Source: Catenaria anguillulae PL171 (taxonomy: Eukaryota; Blastocladiomycota; Blastocladiomycetes; Blastocladiales; Catenariaceae). From it: a stretch of 64,000 bases of DNA. The stretch is taken from assembly GCA_002102555.1 (NCBI GenBank), contig MCFL01000001.1, forward strand, positions 558,001-622,000, given 5' to 3'. The notes under the pieces were generated by a model. That model worked only from the letters and a program-made list of their open reading frames with translations, was not told the origin of the DNA and searched no databases. The position numbers and the translations under genes were made by a program. Below, piece by piece: positions 1-11,762 of this stretch (position 1 is its first letter; each line of letters starts with the position of its first letter).

Positions 1-1307
1 GTGTTTTTGATTCAAACAGGGAGCGGAGGCACGCCACATGATTCCACCTGTTGGCAAAGTGCACAGCACTGGTACATGATGCAGTTCTCACTCACTTGCC
101 TCAATCAATCACCATAGAAATCAACGATCATTTGGTTCGCAACTCCCTTTGCTCCACCCGGCCGCAGATAGACATTCCTGACATTCTTGTGCTTCGTCGA
201 CGCCTATGTTACCTGTCGTATAGATGGTACCTTGCTTCGCCGTCCTTTCGGATTTGACCCTTGGCCACTCACTCAATCTTCCACTCAATCCAACCCACAG
301 GAAACCCTCATCATGATTAACGCGTGCAAGTTTGCGTCGGCTCGCCGAATCACCGCTGTCATGCCCTGTTTCCCATACGCTCGCCAGGATAAGAAGGTGC
401 GCCGGTGATTTGTGGCTGACTGGTATTGAAGCTATCCGTCTCACGTCCAGTTTGCATCCTATCGATAGGACAAGTCACGAGCCCCAATCAGCGCAAAGCT
501 CGTTGCCAATATGCTGACCGTCGCAGGGTGCGTTCCTTCCACGTTAGGCGCATCCAGTCCATCCGAAGTTCCTGCACCGATCGCGGGCCTGTGAAACTAG
601 CTGACCGAATGAACCCTGCTATGTGCACGCTGGCAGATGCGACCATGTCATCACCATGGACCTACACGCGTCGCAAATCCAAGGTTTTTTCGACATTCCT
701 GTCGACAACTTGTACGCGGAACCGTGCTCGCTCAAGTACATTCGGTCCAGCATTCCCGACTACGAGTCCAAGGCCATCATTGTGTCACCCGACGCCGGCG
801 GCGCAAAACGCGCCACTGCCATTGCCGACCGGCTCGGGATCGATTTTGCCTTGATTCACAAGGAGCGCAAGGTGGCCAATCAAGTCGCGAGGATGGTGCT
901 TGTTGGAAGCGTCAAGGATAAGATTGCGATTCTTGTGGATGGCACGTCTGCCTATTGTTTCTCGCTTGCTTGCTGTTCGTAAGGATGACTCTGACACGTG
1001 CTTGTTGGCAGACATGGCCGATACCTGCGGTACACTGGCCAAGGCCGCCGAAACGCTCGTGGCCAACGGCGCGGCCGCCGTGTACGCCATCGTCACACAC
1101 GGCATTCTTTCGGGCAACGCTCTCGACATCATCAACAAGTCGCCGTTGACCAAGGTGGTGGTCACCAACACGATTCCACACGCAGACAAGAAAGTCGTGT
1201 GCCCAAAGCTCGAGACGCTCGATGTGTCGGCGACATTTGCGGAAAGTGTGAGGCGCACGCACAATGGCGAGTCCATTTCGTACTTGTTTACGCACGCCCC
1301 AGAGTAA
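1..1307 (+). CDS. PRS: Ribose-phosphate pyrophosphokinase (PRPP synthase), 5' end outside window
   Basis: Makes PRPP from ribose 5-phosphate and ATP, the cytosolic precursor of purines, pyrimidines, His, Trp and NAD. Exons: 1-28, 118-134, 301-396, 469-527, 637-942, 1012-1307 (stop TAA). Seen in order: [53 protein letters not shown], the ATP/Mg motif [20 protein letters not shown], and the PRPP loop [10 protein letters not shown], which is rebuilt across the last intron. The C-terminus ends [18 protein letters not shown], usual for the family. About the first 85 residues lie upstream of the window. Odd points: the 17-nt exon at 118-134, and introns 29-117 and 943-1011, which start with GC rather than GT yet are required by the invariant protein motifs. 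The junction after the microexon is one residue shorter than in relatives, so that donor is less certain. Confidence 0.93.
943..1011 (+). other. GC-AG intron in PRPP synthase
   Basis: This 69-nt intron begins GCACGT and ends GGCAG. Splicing here gives the invariant PRPP-binding motif [10 protein letters not shown]. The nearest downstream GT would add four bases and break the frame. A second GC-AG intron of the same gene is at 29-117 (GCACGC...ATAG). Confidence 0.85.
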
Positions 1308-1882
1308 ATGACTTGCGACTGCGGCCTGCTCGCGTGTGCTGGACCTTGGTGGACTCGGCCGGGGCAGTTGTATTTGCGTGATCTTTGCATTTTGACTCGT
1401 TCCTCCTTCATCACCCTACCCTGGTTCGTTGTTGATAAGTGTTCGTATTTTGTTCCATGTCACACATGTGTTGAAAAATCGTGGCATTTCTTGTGTGAAC
1501 TGCTATTTAACAATGCTGCATCCCCCTTTCTCAAAGGCTTTGACAACAGCTTTTCGTCGTTCAAGTTCGTGGAAAGCAAACACTGAACTATGGAATTGCA
1601 GTATAGTATTTACCATTTAATAAACAAGTGACAAGCCCAGACAAGCTAGGGGAAAGTGAGAGGAAGAGACAAATAAACAAGAGGGGTGTGAGAAGGGGAA
1701 AACAAGTATGCGCTACATGAAAGAAAGGGGGGAGCAAGCGAAGGGGATCTCGAAGGGCCGCAATCGAAACTTCTTTTGACCATCAACCAGCTCAAATGTA
1801 TACACACTGGAACAAGGGAGGCACACACACTACAGCAAACGATGAAACAAGAGAAAAAAAGGCACTTGCAACAACTCAACGC
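1308..1882. other. Convergent 3' intergenic region
   Basis: Contains the 3' flanks of the PRPP synthase and Hsp70 genes. AATAAA at 1619-1624 is a plausible polyadenylation signal for PRPP synthase. No gene seen. Confidence 0.5.
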
Positions 1883-3884
1883 TTACTTGCGGCGACCACC
1901 ACGAGCGTTCTTCTTGGCCTCCTGGGTGTAGAGGGCGTTGAAGACCTTCTGGACGGTGCGCTCCACCTTCTTCTTGCGGGCAACAAGGTCCTCCTTGGAC
2001 GCATCCTTGTTGAGCTCGAGCCACTCCATGGCGTCCGAAAGCTCCTCAATGATGGCATCGGGGTTCTTGAGCTTGAGGGCCACGTTGGCGTCCTGAAGCG
2101 TGTTCTCGACTTGGTAAATGTACTCCTCGAGCTGCTGCTTGGCCTCGACACGGGCAGTGTGGTCGGCATCCTGCTTCTTGAACTTCTCGGCCTCTTGGAC
2201 AAGACGGTCAATCTCGTCGGCGTTGAGACGGCCAGCCTTGTTGGCAATGGTCACGTTGGCAGACAAGCCAGAGGTGCGCTCAATGGCAGTCACCTTGAGG
2301 AGACCGTTGGCGTCAATCTCGACAATGACCTCGAGCTCGGGGGTACCGCGGGGCGCGGGCGGGAGACCAGAGAGGGTGAACTCGCCGAGCAAGTTGTTGT
2401 CCTTGGTCATGGTGCGCTCACCTTCGTAGATGGGGAACTCGACCGTGGTTTGGTTGTCGTGGGTCGTGGTGAAGACACGCTTCTTGATGGTCGGGATCGG
2501 GGTGTTGCGGGGAACAACCACACCCATGATGCCACCCTCCATCTCGACACCAATCGACAAGGGCACAACGTCGAGGAGCAACAAGTCCGAGGTGGCGGCC
2601 GAGGCGGTACCGGTAAGGACGGCGGCTTGGACAGCGGCACCGTAGGCAACAGCCTCATCAGGGTTGATCGACTTGTTGAGCTCCTTGCCGTCAAAGAACT
2701 CGGTGAGGAGCGACTGGATCTTGGGGATACGGGTGGAACCGCCCACAAGGACAACATCATCAACATCCTTCTTGTCAACCTTGGCGTCCTTGAGCACCTG
2801 CTTGACGGGGTCCATGGTCGAGTTGAAAGCAGCAGAGTTGATTTCCTCGAACTTGGCACGGGTGATGGTCGAGTAGAAGTCGACACCCTGGAAGAGCGAG
2901 TCGATTTCGACAGTGGCCTTGGCCAAGGTCGAGAGCGAACGCTTGGCGCGCTCACAAGCGGTGCGGAGACGACGGAGGGCACGCTTGTCGGTGGTCAAGT
3001 CCTTCTTGTGCTTGCGCTTGAACTCGGCGGCAAAGTGGTTGACGAGGGTGTTGTCGAAATCCTCACCACCCAAGTGAGTGTCACCAGCGGTCGACTTGAC
3101 GGTGAAGACACCATCGGCAATCGAGAGGAGCGACACATCGAAGGTACCACCGCCCAAATCGAAAATGAGCACAGTCTTGTCCTTCTTGTCCTCCTTGTTC
3201 TTCTTGTCCAAACCATAGGCAATGGCGGCAGCCGTGGGCTCGTTGATGATACGGAGCACATCGAGGCCGGCAATGGAACCAGCATCCTTGGTGGCCTGAC
3301 GCTGCGAGTCGTTGAAGTAGGCGGGCACGGTAACGACGGCCTTGGACACGGATTGGCCAATCTTCATCTCGGCAATGTCACGCATCTTGGTCAAGACCAT
3401 GGCCGAGATCTCCTGGGGGGAGAAGGTCTTGGTCTCGCCTTGGTACTCGACTTGGATCAAGGGGGCACCGTTCGAGTCGACGACGGTGAAGGGCCAGTGG
3501 GCCATATCGCCTGGCAACCGAGTGGAACGAAGCGAGGACGAGCGATAGAGCGAGTGAGCCAGTGAGCCAGTGATGCGGGCATGACGAGCTCAAGAGTGCG
3601 GGAGTGAAACACAACATACCCTTGACCGAGGGCTCGTCAAAACGACGACCAATGAGACGCTTGGCATCGAAGACGGTGTTGGTCGGGTTCATGGCGGCCT
3701 GGTTCTTGGCAGCGTCACCAATGAGACGCTCGGTCTCGGTGAAGGCAACGTACGACGGGGTGGTACGGTTACCTTGCTCGTTGGCAATCACCTCGACACG
3801 GCCGTCGGGCGTCATGTAGGCCACGCACGAGTAGGTAGTGCCGAGATCGATACCGATACCGCCGTTGAAAGCTTCAGTCGACAT
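1883..3884 (-). CDS. Cytosolic-type Hsp70 chaperone without EEVD tail
   Basis: ATP-dependent chaperone. Two exons on the minus strand, 3884-3620 and 3510-1883, separated by a 109-nt GTATGT intron; 630 residues. The nucleotide-binding domain is Ssa/HSPA-like: [12 protein letters not shown] near residue 11, [55 protein letters not shown] and [11 protein letters not shown]. The linker-region motif [11 protein letters not shown] and a substrate-binding domain with [15 protein letters not shown] and [13 protein letters not shown] follow. There is no N-terminal signal or C-terminal HDEL, arguing for the cytosol or nucleus. The protein ends in a basic ARGGRRK stretch rather than a Gly-rich segment plus EEVD, so TPR co-chaperones that need EEVD should not bind the tail. 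It shares a 375 bp divergent promoter with the gene starting at 4260. Frame intact throughout. Confidence 0.95.
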
Positions 3885-4259
3885 GGTGATGCTTGGAGAT
3901 GGTTGGTGGGGGGGCTGGCAAGGAAGCAAAGGTTGCACTGGTGCCAAAAGGGAGAGAGCAGTCTTGGGTGTGGGTGTGTTGTGCGTGTCGTCTCTGCCCA
4001 GCTTGCTGCCGTGTGTCTCTGGCTGCTGTTTGCACTCTGCTCGCTCGGGCTGTGATTGGCCTCGGCTCGAGTTGCATTTGTTCATTCGTGCATCCAAAAT
4101 GGGTGCGATCCGCGTGCACCTCACGTGAGCTGTTGCCATGCCCGTCCCTGCTGGCCGTCTCGCGTGAATCACTCCTTGGAGCTCGCCATGGCGCGATAAA
4201 TCATCTCGGGAGATCCTCTGCTAGCCTGAACCCATGCATCTTCACTTGAAGCAATCACC
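3885..4259. promoter_or_regulatory. Divergent promoter region, Hsp70 / poly-Asn gene
   Basis: 375 bp between two divergent start codons. No convincing heat-shock element array (alternating GAA/TTC) was found by eye. No gene seen. Confidence 0.4.
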
Positions 4260-5138
4260 ATGAACCTGCACAAGGACAATCCTCAACACGAGTTTACTTT
4301 CACTCCGCCATCCGTCCAATCCCCACCAAGCATTTCCCCGTCGTCCCAGGCGACACCATCGTCTCACAACCAACCCCATGAAGGTGAAATCTTTTTGATC
4401 ACCCGCTGGCTCTGACTGTGCCGCTTCGGCTACTCCACTTTCTTGCGGCTGCTGATGTACCCCACATTGATCGCATCCCGCGCATTGCATATGATGTACA
4501 GCCAGCCAATCCGCAGCCACGAGCAACCATGACGCTTTAGCCGACGAACTGCTACCGCAGCGGCGTCGCCTCACCCCTGCCGAAAAGCTCGCGCGCATGC
4601 AAGCGTACAAGGCCGAGGTAATGCAGCGGGACAACACGCCAGACACAAACTTGTTTGAGATGCGTACGGCGCCGGGCGAATGGGCAAACGAAATGCAATT
4701 TTTCATTTCGCGGCTCAAGAACATGGCGGGCTCGTCCGGTGCGCAGGCGGATGCACTGGTGCGTCAGTGCTTGGTTGAATGATGTCCTTCAGCCATATCT
4801 TTTTGTTGCTCACTTTTTTGATCCCATTTCCTGCGCCGGAACAGGCAGCTCTGCAAGCCAAATGGGACGAGGTTCAGTCGCGACCAAAATTTGCACCCAA
4901 GCCGCCGCGCAAGACACACTCAACACCAAACAACAACAACAACAACAACAACAACAATAACAACAGTAGCAGCAAGTTGGATGATTCCGGTCACCAACCG
5001 CAAAGCGGCATCTCGATCACGGTTCCAACCGAGCCCACTAACCAGTCAACCGCGTTGGGACAAGGAGCTCTCCATGGCATGTCGCAAGCTGGATCGAGTG
5101 AGCAGGGTGATGGCAGTGAATTGTCGCCTGGGTGCTGA
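4260..5138 (+). CDS. Hypothetical protein with poly-Asn tract
   Basis: Not recognised. Three exons (4260-4383, 4541-4758, 4845-5138) give 211 residues. The start ATG is the first in a Pro/Ser-rich leader. The middle (about 42-115) looks folded and partly helical, with charged segments LTPAEKLARMQAYKAEV and GEWANEMQFFISRLKNM and then ALQAKWDEVQ. A run of about 12 Asn is encoded by a CAA/AAC repeat, followed by a Ser/Gln/Thr-rich tail. Donors are GTGAAA and GTGCGT. No signal peptide or membrane segment. Splicing restores one continuous frame, so the model is fairly firm although the function is unknown. Confidence 0.65.
4929..4971 (+). repeat. CAA/AAC trinucleotide repeat
   Basis: A (CAA)n tract within the coding exon, translated as poly-Asn. 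Length variation would change the homopeptide without breaking the frame. Confidence 0.9.
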
Positions 5139-5590
5139 AATAGCATCAGCCATCTCCGTTGCTCAGTTTGTCAATGTACATACTCGTGTGCTCTTGGATT
5201 TCTGAGGTCAGGAATTCAACGGCAAGATACCACGCGTTTATTGTTTCTTGACACGATCCATACGCTGCTGGTCGGGTACAACATGAGCATTCAAGCGTTG
5301 AGACGAGCCGGCCTTTTCTGGTTACTCGTTCTTGGATGTGAGAGCCATTCTGCCAGGCCCGGCGAGACGCTGTGAGAACTGGACATCCATGAGCTCGCAC
5401 CCACAAAACCCAAGTCACTGACACCATTGCTGTATAGCCTAATGGAGGTTGACCACGCAGGGTTCAAATACTTGGCAGACGGATCGCAGGACGGAAAGCA
5501 TAAAGCGAAACCATCACGTGCAATGAAAACAGTAAAGACAACAATGCAGCATCCTGCAAAGGACACGTGTCGTTCGTGTCTCAAGGGCCA

Positions 5591-5662
5591 TATATATATA
5601 ATGCCATGGGAGCCCACTCGCGAAAGCACCTTCTCTCTCTCTCTATCTCTCTCTCTCTCTCT
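5591..5662. repeat. TA then CT microsatellites
   Basis: A (TA)5 run at 5591-5600 and an imperfect (CT)n tract at about 5631-5662. Confidence 0.9.
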
Positions 5663-5700
5663 ACTGTCTGTCTTCAATCACCACAGCGAGGATCGGGGTA

Positions 5701-5773
5701 CTTTTCCACCAGTGGAAAAATGAAGAACAACACAATGCCTTGATCCATTTTTTCCCACGTTTCCTCACGTGGA
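5701..5773. repeat. Two adjacent inverted repeats sharing GTGGAAAA arms
   Basis: The first has 8-bp arms TTTTCCAC / GTGGAAAA with a 2-nt loop. The second, about 45 bp later, has longer arms (TTTTTCCCACG / CACGTGGAAAAA) with one mismatch. They may be terminators, remnants of a miniature element or paired protein-binding sites. Confidence 0.6.
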
Positions 5774-6464
5774 AAAATCGAACACATCTTTCTCCACTTT
5801 TCTTCCCTGCGAAATCTGACCCTGGTTTCGCTGTGCACACGCCATATCATCCCACTTGTCTCCGCTCCCGCCTACTCTGTGAAATCCAGCACCCCCTGCA
5901 ATCCACACTCCTCACCCTTGCTTGCCGTTGACCGCCTGACCTTCTGCTACTTCGTTGCTGAGCCTATCATCGGCCCCTCCACCCCTTTCGGCCCCTCTCG
6001 TCAACGCATAAGGTCGTTTTTTGCTCGCCACCAAGAGCCAGCACCATTACCTTGCCCAAATGCACCACGGATTGCCCGCCTCGGACCGCAACAGCTCATG
6101 TTCGCACCGCCCGCCGCCGCATTTACATGCTTCGGACCATCGGCTTTCACACGCATACATATGCATGGTACGTACGTGAAGGCGTGCTGGTAGAAACTGT
6201 TGCGTGTGGGACACATTCTTTGGGAAGATGAACAACAACAGGACTACGTGTGGGCATACCGAGCGTGTCTGCACAGATTGTTTCCCATTCCCACCCAATC
6301 GAGTCGACTCGGCGTTGATCCAACTTGATCTGCCTACCTCTCTATAGCTACGAGCCTATTCATTATCGTGACCGCGTGCAAGCAAAAAAAAGCACCCCGT
6401 GGAGTACGTTGTACTAGCCTCATCAAGCTTGTGGAAACCCAAATGGACCGGGTCTGGACGTCAC

Positions 6465-7045
6465 CAAGTTGGCTCATCGTGGGTCACCTCGGATTGCGTT
6501 TCCCCACAGACTCTTCATCCTTCATCCTTCATCCCAGCTCGTCCTCGTGTTCTTACTTGATCATTCTCCATTGGTACGTTTGCCTGGGATGCGGCGTACT
6601 GGTCAATGGGTTGGGCCCAGGGGCCCGGATGCGATCTGTTGGCTAAAGTGGGTCGCCGCGGATGGGTGCGTTTCCCACAGAATAACACCCAAGTTCAACC
6701 CGAGCAGTGTGCCGTCGATGAGTGGCCGCAAGTTCTTTGTCTTTCACCAATCATGGTACATGTGCATTCATTTGCTGCGTACTTGCCCTTGCGAAGAGCT
6801 GCCTTGCACGCCTCCACGTGCTCGCGGCTGGACCGCACATGAGGGCGAGTGGGGGACGTGGCCAAATCAGCGGACAGACGTTTACTGGTTGGCGGTATCG
6901 GCTTCGGGAAACACTCTTTGGCTAATCGTGGGACATGCTGTGATTCTGCATTTCCCACAGCCACTACCTGCAGCGTATCGGAGTTGCCGACTCGGTTTAG
7001 GAACTGCCAGTGGCAGTGCATGCCAAGTTTGGTCATCATGGTACG
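6465..7045 (+). repeat. Three degenerate copies of an intron-end / short exon / donor module
   Basis: Copies near 6469-6578, 6638-6758 and 6915-7045. Each has GGCT(N)A(T)CGTGGG, about 15 nt later a run ending TTTCC(C)CACAG, then 64-80 nt, then TGGTACRT or a close variant. A fainter fourth copy may end at about 6165-6175. The arrangement looks like acceptor, short exon and donor duplicated in tandem. Two of the exon-like segments are open and end in similar hydrophobic codons, but no full gene could be built. Confidence 0.45.
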
Positions 7046-7514
7046 CTCCTACCCTGTTTTTCGTTTCTTTGATTTTGGCGTGGGTGATGTTGTCTCGGCG
7101 TATAATTTTGCACATTCGTTAAATTCGCTCCATTACAAGTCTGCGTGATGTTTACAGTGAATGAACGATGGATCTCTGTCCTGCCATCGTTATCGCATGT
7201 TAAGTTCCCCATCAATCCATTCACACACATCTGCCCTCTGCCTCCGGAGCAATTACATAAACCTGCTGCCTGCTGCAGACAAGACATGCTCAGAGGCTCC
7301 AGTGTTTTCGCATTCGATGTTCCCAAAATCATTTCGCTTGTTCACAGGTATCAAAGTCATTGTCCGATGAGTTGACGACATGCAATGACATTCGCTTGCC
7401 AAAGACGGGCAGAAATGTATATGTGGCACTAGATGATACCCTAATGCGGGAAAAAAAACAAAACAAAACAAAAAAAAGTGCGTCCAGAGCTAACCCACGA
7501 AGCAAGACCTGTGT

Positions 7515-9374
7515 TCATCCGCCATATGTCACGCCAACAGACGAAAACGCAATTGGTGTTGGCCCACTGCTCGACCCGGCGAGCGCTGCCGCCACTGGCC
7601 GCGGACTCACCACTTTGAGCGTCTCCTTGTCTGCTGCACCCACCACTGCCACACCAACAACCTCTCCATTGTCCGCCATTGCCGTGGATTGCGGCTCGAC
7701 CTGTGTGTGATCCTCCACCTCGGCTTCCGCATCACTTGCGCTCGCCAACAGCGACGATGCAGACATGCCCGCGACAGGCGACGCAGACAAGTCAATAATG
7801 TGGCGCATGCGCTCCACTTTGGTCCTCAAATACGCTTCCATTTCGGGAAACACGGGCGCAGAGAGGGGCGACGGCCGCGACGCTGCCGAAGCGGAGCGGC
7901 CCGGAGGAGGCGATGCCGGCGACGTGCACGCCGAGTGCAAGCGCGCGTCCGAGCTCGACCGGTGCGTGGCCAACGGCGGTCTTTCCGACCCAGAACTGCC
8001 CTCTTCCCAGTCCGAGAAACTCGATCCGTCGTCGTCCACGTCGGCGGCCGCCGGATCCAAGGCATGTGTCGTGGGCCCTCCGTGGCAGCACGCACCATGA
8101 TGGTGGGCCCCCGGCCAAGGCGTGAACGCACGTTCGTTTTGGCTGTCGAACCCGCTCAGAGTCTCGTCGGCAATCGTTCTGTCCGCCAACGCCTTGCGGC
8201 CGCGGCCATTTCGCCGCCCGTCGGAATGAGCATACTCGGACGCCGATGCCGACGAAACGAGCACGGCATGCGGCTTGCCGGACAAGATGTGCGCAAGTCC
8301 GTGTGGCCGTGGTGCGGCTGTGCTAGTCGATGTCCAGTGTGTTGGAATCATGCCGACGCGGTCAACGACCTGGATGCCAACTTTGGCAATTTGCTCCATC
8401 TTGTCTGGGTTGTTGGTCAGCAGTCGGACCTGGTGGATGCCAAGGTCGTCCAGGATGAGTGAAGCGACGTCGTAGGTGCGCAGGTCGGCGGGGTGGTTGA
8501 GGAGCAGGTTGGCTGTGACTGTGTCGTGGCCTTGGTCTTGGAGATTATAAGCACTGGTAAATGCCATTGGAGAAGAGAACGTGGCTTGTCAGGTCAGACC
8601 GCCGACAGGGAGTGAGAGCTGAATATGGACGTACCGAAGCTTTTCCAGCAATCCAATTCCACGGCCCTCCTGACGAAGATACACAATGACGCCGTTTCCC
8701 TCAACGCTCATCAATCTCATGGCTTCATCCAGCTGGTCGCCGCAGTCGCACCGCACGCTGCTGATAGTCTCGCCTGTAAAGCATTCAGAATGCAACCTGA
8801 CCAATGGTGGCTCATGAACACTTGCGTTGTCCGCCCCCATCGCCGCTACGGCTGTCACAGGCCGCGACGCATGTCGTGGATGCACCCTAGGCCCGGTCGA
8901 TGCACTTGCCGGGTCGGCCACACTTGCGCCCCTCGTCAACCGATCTGCATCCGACTCGGCGTCGGCGTGCGGCAAGTCGAGCGTGCGCGACCGGATGCGT
9001 TGACCAAACACGAGGGCAAGGTGCTCCTTGTTGTCAAGCGAGTTGTGGTAGAGGTGGACATACACGTCGGCGCCAAACCGGGTTGGAATGCGTGTGCGGA
9101 CGAGACACCGCACGGTGGGCGCGGCGGACGTGGGTTGAGTGTGCGGGTGGAGACGGGCCATGGGTGCGGGTGACGAGGCGGGGGCGGATGGTGTGGGCGA
9201 TGGAGCTTGCGGTGGTGAGGACATAGGCGTGGGTGGATGGAGCGTGCCAGTGGTGTTGTTGGGCGGCTCGGAGACAGACTTGGCCGGTGCGTGCAAGCCG
9301 AGGCAAGACTCGTGGTGGTGGTTGCTTGGGGTGCGTGGCGGAGACGGCGGTTGGAGAAGGGGCTGCGACGACAT
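7515..9374 (-). CDS. RIB1: GTP cyclohydrolase II (riboflavin synthesis)
   Basis: Catalyses the first step of riboflavin synthesis, GTP to 2,5-diamino-6-ribosylamino-pyrimidinone phosphate, in the cytosol. Two exons on the minus strand: 9374-8635 and 8553-7515, with an 81-nt GTACGT intron; 592 residues. The start chosen is the first real ATG of the open frame (MSSQPLLQ); the frame itself stays open a little further upstream. A Pro-rich leader precedes [12 protein letters not shown]. Zinc ligands appear as HSECFTGET followed by [12 protein letters not shown]. The GTP and catalytic region [19 protein letters not shown] is joined across the intron, then QDQGHDT and LLTNNPDKM. After about residue 350 comes a long low-complexity Ser/Ala/Pro tail, absent from most relatives. 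Frame intact. Confidence 0.93.
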
Positions 9375-9915
9375 GAGTTGACTTGGGGTGTTATCGATTT
9401 TGGCGGCGGCCGGCGGCAGATCCTTCGGCCAAATGATTGGCAGAGGGAAACTCGTAAGAAGCAAATGCGGAATGCAGACAGACAGCGATGGGGTTGCAGC
9501 CGTCCGTGGATTTATCGTATCGATAGTTTTTGGAGATGGAAACTCAGCGAGAATATTTACATGGAGTGCAAGTGCATGAGGGCGTGAGGGCGTGAGGGCG
9601 GGCGATGGAGCGGACGGTTAGTGGGCAGAGGGAAATATAACGGCGAGTTGAGGATTTATTCATGTACATATTGACTTCAATGAGAGGGCCGATCTCATGT
9701 CATCCCATCGACGGCAGCCAAACACTGTTTGCATCACCTAAGCATGGGGTCGTGGCGCTGTCAGCTCGATGCTGATTTGTCACGCCGGCAAACGTCGGCG
9801 TGATTCACAGCAAGATTCCGTCACGTTCGCTCACAAGACAACACTTGGTTCCCCAAAGCACGTGGAAATACTTACATGAGCAAGTTGCATGCAAAAAACT
9901 GGACATTTATCTACA
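9375..9915. other. Intergenic region between RIB1 start and the HAD phosphatase end
   Basis: 541 bp. It includes the RIB1 5' flank and a short GGGCGTGA direct repeat near 9581-9600. No gene seen. Confidence 0.4.
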
Positions 9916-11021
9916 TCAGTTCGGCAACCCGTTTCCGCTTCCCATGTGCTCCTGCACATACACTGAGAAATCCTGGAGCAAATCCTCAAACGTGTCAAAG
10001 ACCACATGCGGCAATCCATGCTGCACGCAATACTTTTCCAAATCCTTGCCGCGCTTGGCGTACAGTCGGTCACAAACGCGTGCACATGGCACGTCGCTGA
10101 CGCCGTCGCCGATAAAAACAATCAGCGGTGGAACCTGTGCAAGGGAATCAGTCTGCGTGGTAGCGTCAAGTTGGGATCGGAATCGCTTGGAGATGCGCGT
10201 GATGGATGCAGCCTTGTCGTGGCCGTGTTCACTGTGAAGGGTGTTGGGCGGCGAATGAAGAAACGTCGTCAAGTTCAACTTTAAGCGGGACAGCCGTGCA
10301 ACACAAGACGTATGTACATACCTGTCGTCAAAGTATTGAATGGCCCATTGCCCATCATCCAAAAACTTGACAGCGTTGAGGACAGTTTCCAACGAATCAG
10401 CGCGGAGGCCAAGTGCGGCGCGGAGCATTGGGAGGACGATAATATCGAGACCACTGGAATATTCGTCAGAGTGAAACGAAAGTTGAGTACATACTTTCGC
10501 AAGTGCACAAGGGAGGAGTGTGTGACTGCGTACGCGCTCAACACCGTAACAGGAATACTGCGGGAATCGCAGTGGTCAAGGAAGGCTTCAAACGAGGGGT
10601 CGACCATAACATCTGGAAAGATAGACCATGCAATGAAGCGTGAGTCTCCTAGGATGGTATCAACGGTGGGGCCGAGGCGAAAACTGGTAAACCTTTGAGC
10701 AACTGGTGAGCTTCAGCCTGGGTTAGCCGAACCGAGCTCCACATTTCGATGACCGCATCGCGAAACGTTCTGCGACCTTGAAGAATCTGAGCGAGGAATT
10801 GGTGAGCAACACGCTGGTAGCATCGTGGTCCATGCATAAATAGGAACAGGAGCACCAACATCTTGATCTAGCTTTTCCCTGTTTGCCCGACCCATGCAAT
10901 GGTCAATGAGGGTAGTGCCAGTGTCGTGCGTAGAAATGGTTCCGTCAAAGTCACTGAAGACCATGACCCGGCGGCTGACTCGAGTGGCAGCAGCTGTATT
11001 GATCTGGTCTGATAGTGTCAT
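9916..11021 (-). CDS. HAD-superfamily phosphatase (Pyp1/phosphoserine phosphatase-like)
   Basis: Five exons on the minus strand: 11021-10860, 10813-10693, 10612-10534, 10453-10322, 10231-9916; 269 residues. HAD motif I is FSDFDGTISTHDTG (nucleophile Asp) near residue 25, motif II is the Ser in VTVLSAGLD rebuilt across an intron, and motif IV is IVFIGDGVSDVPCA. Helical segments carrying LAQILQGRRTFRDAV form the cap. Most like fungal HAD-IB phosphatases related to phosphoserine phosphatase and yeast Pyp1; the substrate cannot be assigned. The intron at 10814-10859 is only 46 nt. The start is the first ATG in frame. It diverges from ATX1 across 741 bp. Confidence 0.82.
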
Positions 11022-11762
11022 GGTAGCGGCGATAGGTGTGACTTTGAAGTCGGTCTCGCAAGGGGATGGTAAAAACGACGACTTGAGCAATGTCGACAAA
11101 TGCAGGGGGATTGCGGCCAGTCTTTATTGTAGTGCTTGGCATTCATGGATTCATCGTCTTCCCACAACTGTGACGACGGTGCCGCTCCAATCTTGAGAGA
11201 CATGTGCCGTTGCACTTAGTAGACGTGGCCGTTTCTGCTTCGTGACGGCCAAACGACGGCATCAAGGTACATAGGGATATGTACGAAATTTAAAAATCAC
11301 ATCAAACAGACCCACTTGTCATTTATTCATCCTGGCAGAGAACTCCGCGAGCTTAGTCCTGGGAGCTATTCCCTTTGTCTCAATGACACCCGATGCTACC
11401 GCAGAGGGGCCGGATGCATAGGTTGCTGCTGATGGAAATGGACACTCTTGCTCATCTTGGCCCAGTGCCCAGTTAGTGTTTACCTATGTACAAGTGTAAG
11501 TGTAAATCATCTGGCTGCCGTCCGTTGTCCCATGATTGCGCCGTCGCTGCTGCGGCTCGTTGCTTGTCAGCTTGTGGGCGAACATGCAAATCGACGCGCC
11601 CTTGGACTTCGCCATCATGTCGCCACTGGCATCTTCAAGCACGCCTCATGAAGCTTGGGCAAGGGTACAAAAAGGATTGCCGACCCCTTGCCGTAGTCTC
11701 TCTTCTGTCCATTGTGTGCAACATTTTCTTCCCTTCAAGCCCAGCATCCACACTTCAACACC
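11022..11762. promoter_or_regulatory. Divergent intergenic region, HAD phosphatase / ATX1
   Basis: 741 bp between divergent start codons. No gene or clear copper-response element seen. Confidence 0.4.

Larger units (their letters stand above)
5139..7514. other. Gene-poor 2.4 kb region with repeats
   Basis: No protein family recognised on either strand. It holds a TA and a CT microsatellite (5591-5662), two inverted repeats built on GTGGAAAA (5701-5773), and three or four degenerate copies of an exon-like motif between about 6060 and 7045. Open frames are short and mutually overlapping. Confidence 0.6.

Noticed and set aside
5631-5662. CT-rich repeat as part of a CRISPR-like array
   Set aside because: It is a simple microsatellite without spacers, and the genome is eukaryotic.
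5139-7514. A transposon in the gene-poor region
   Set aside because: No transposase or reverse transcriptase motif, and no terminal repeats with target duplications were found.
9375-9464. RIB1 starting at 9464
   Set aside because: The codon there is TTG; the first ATG in frame is 9374.
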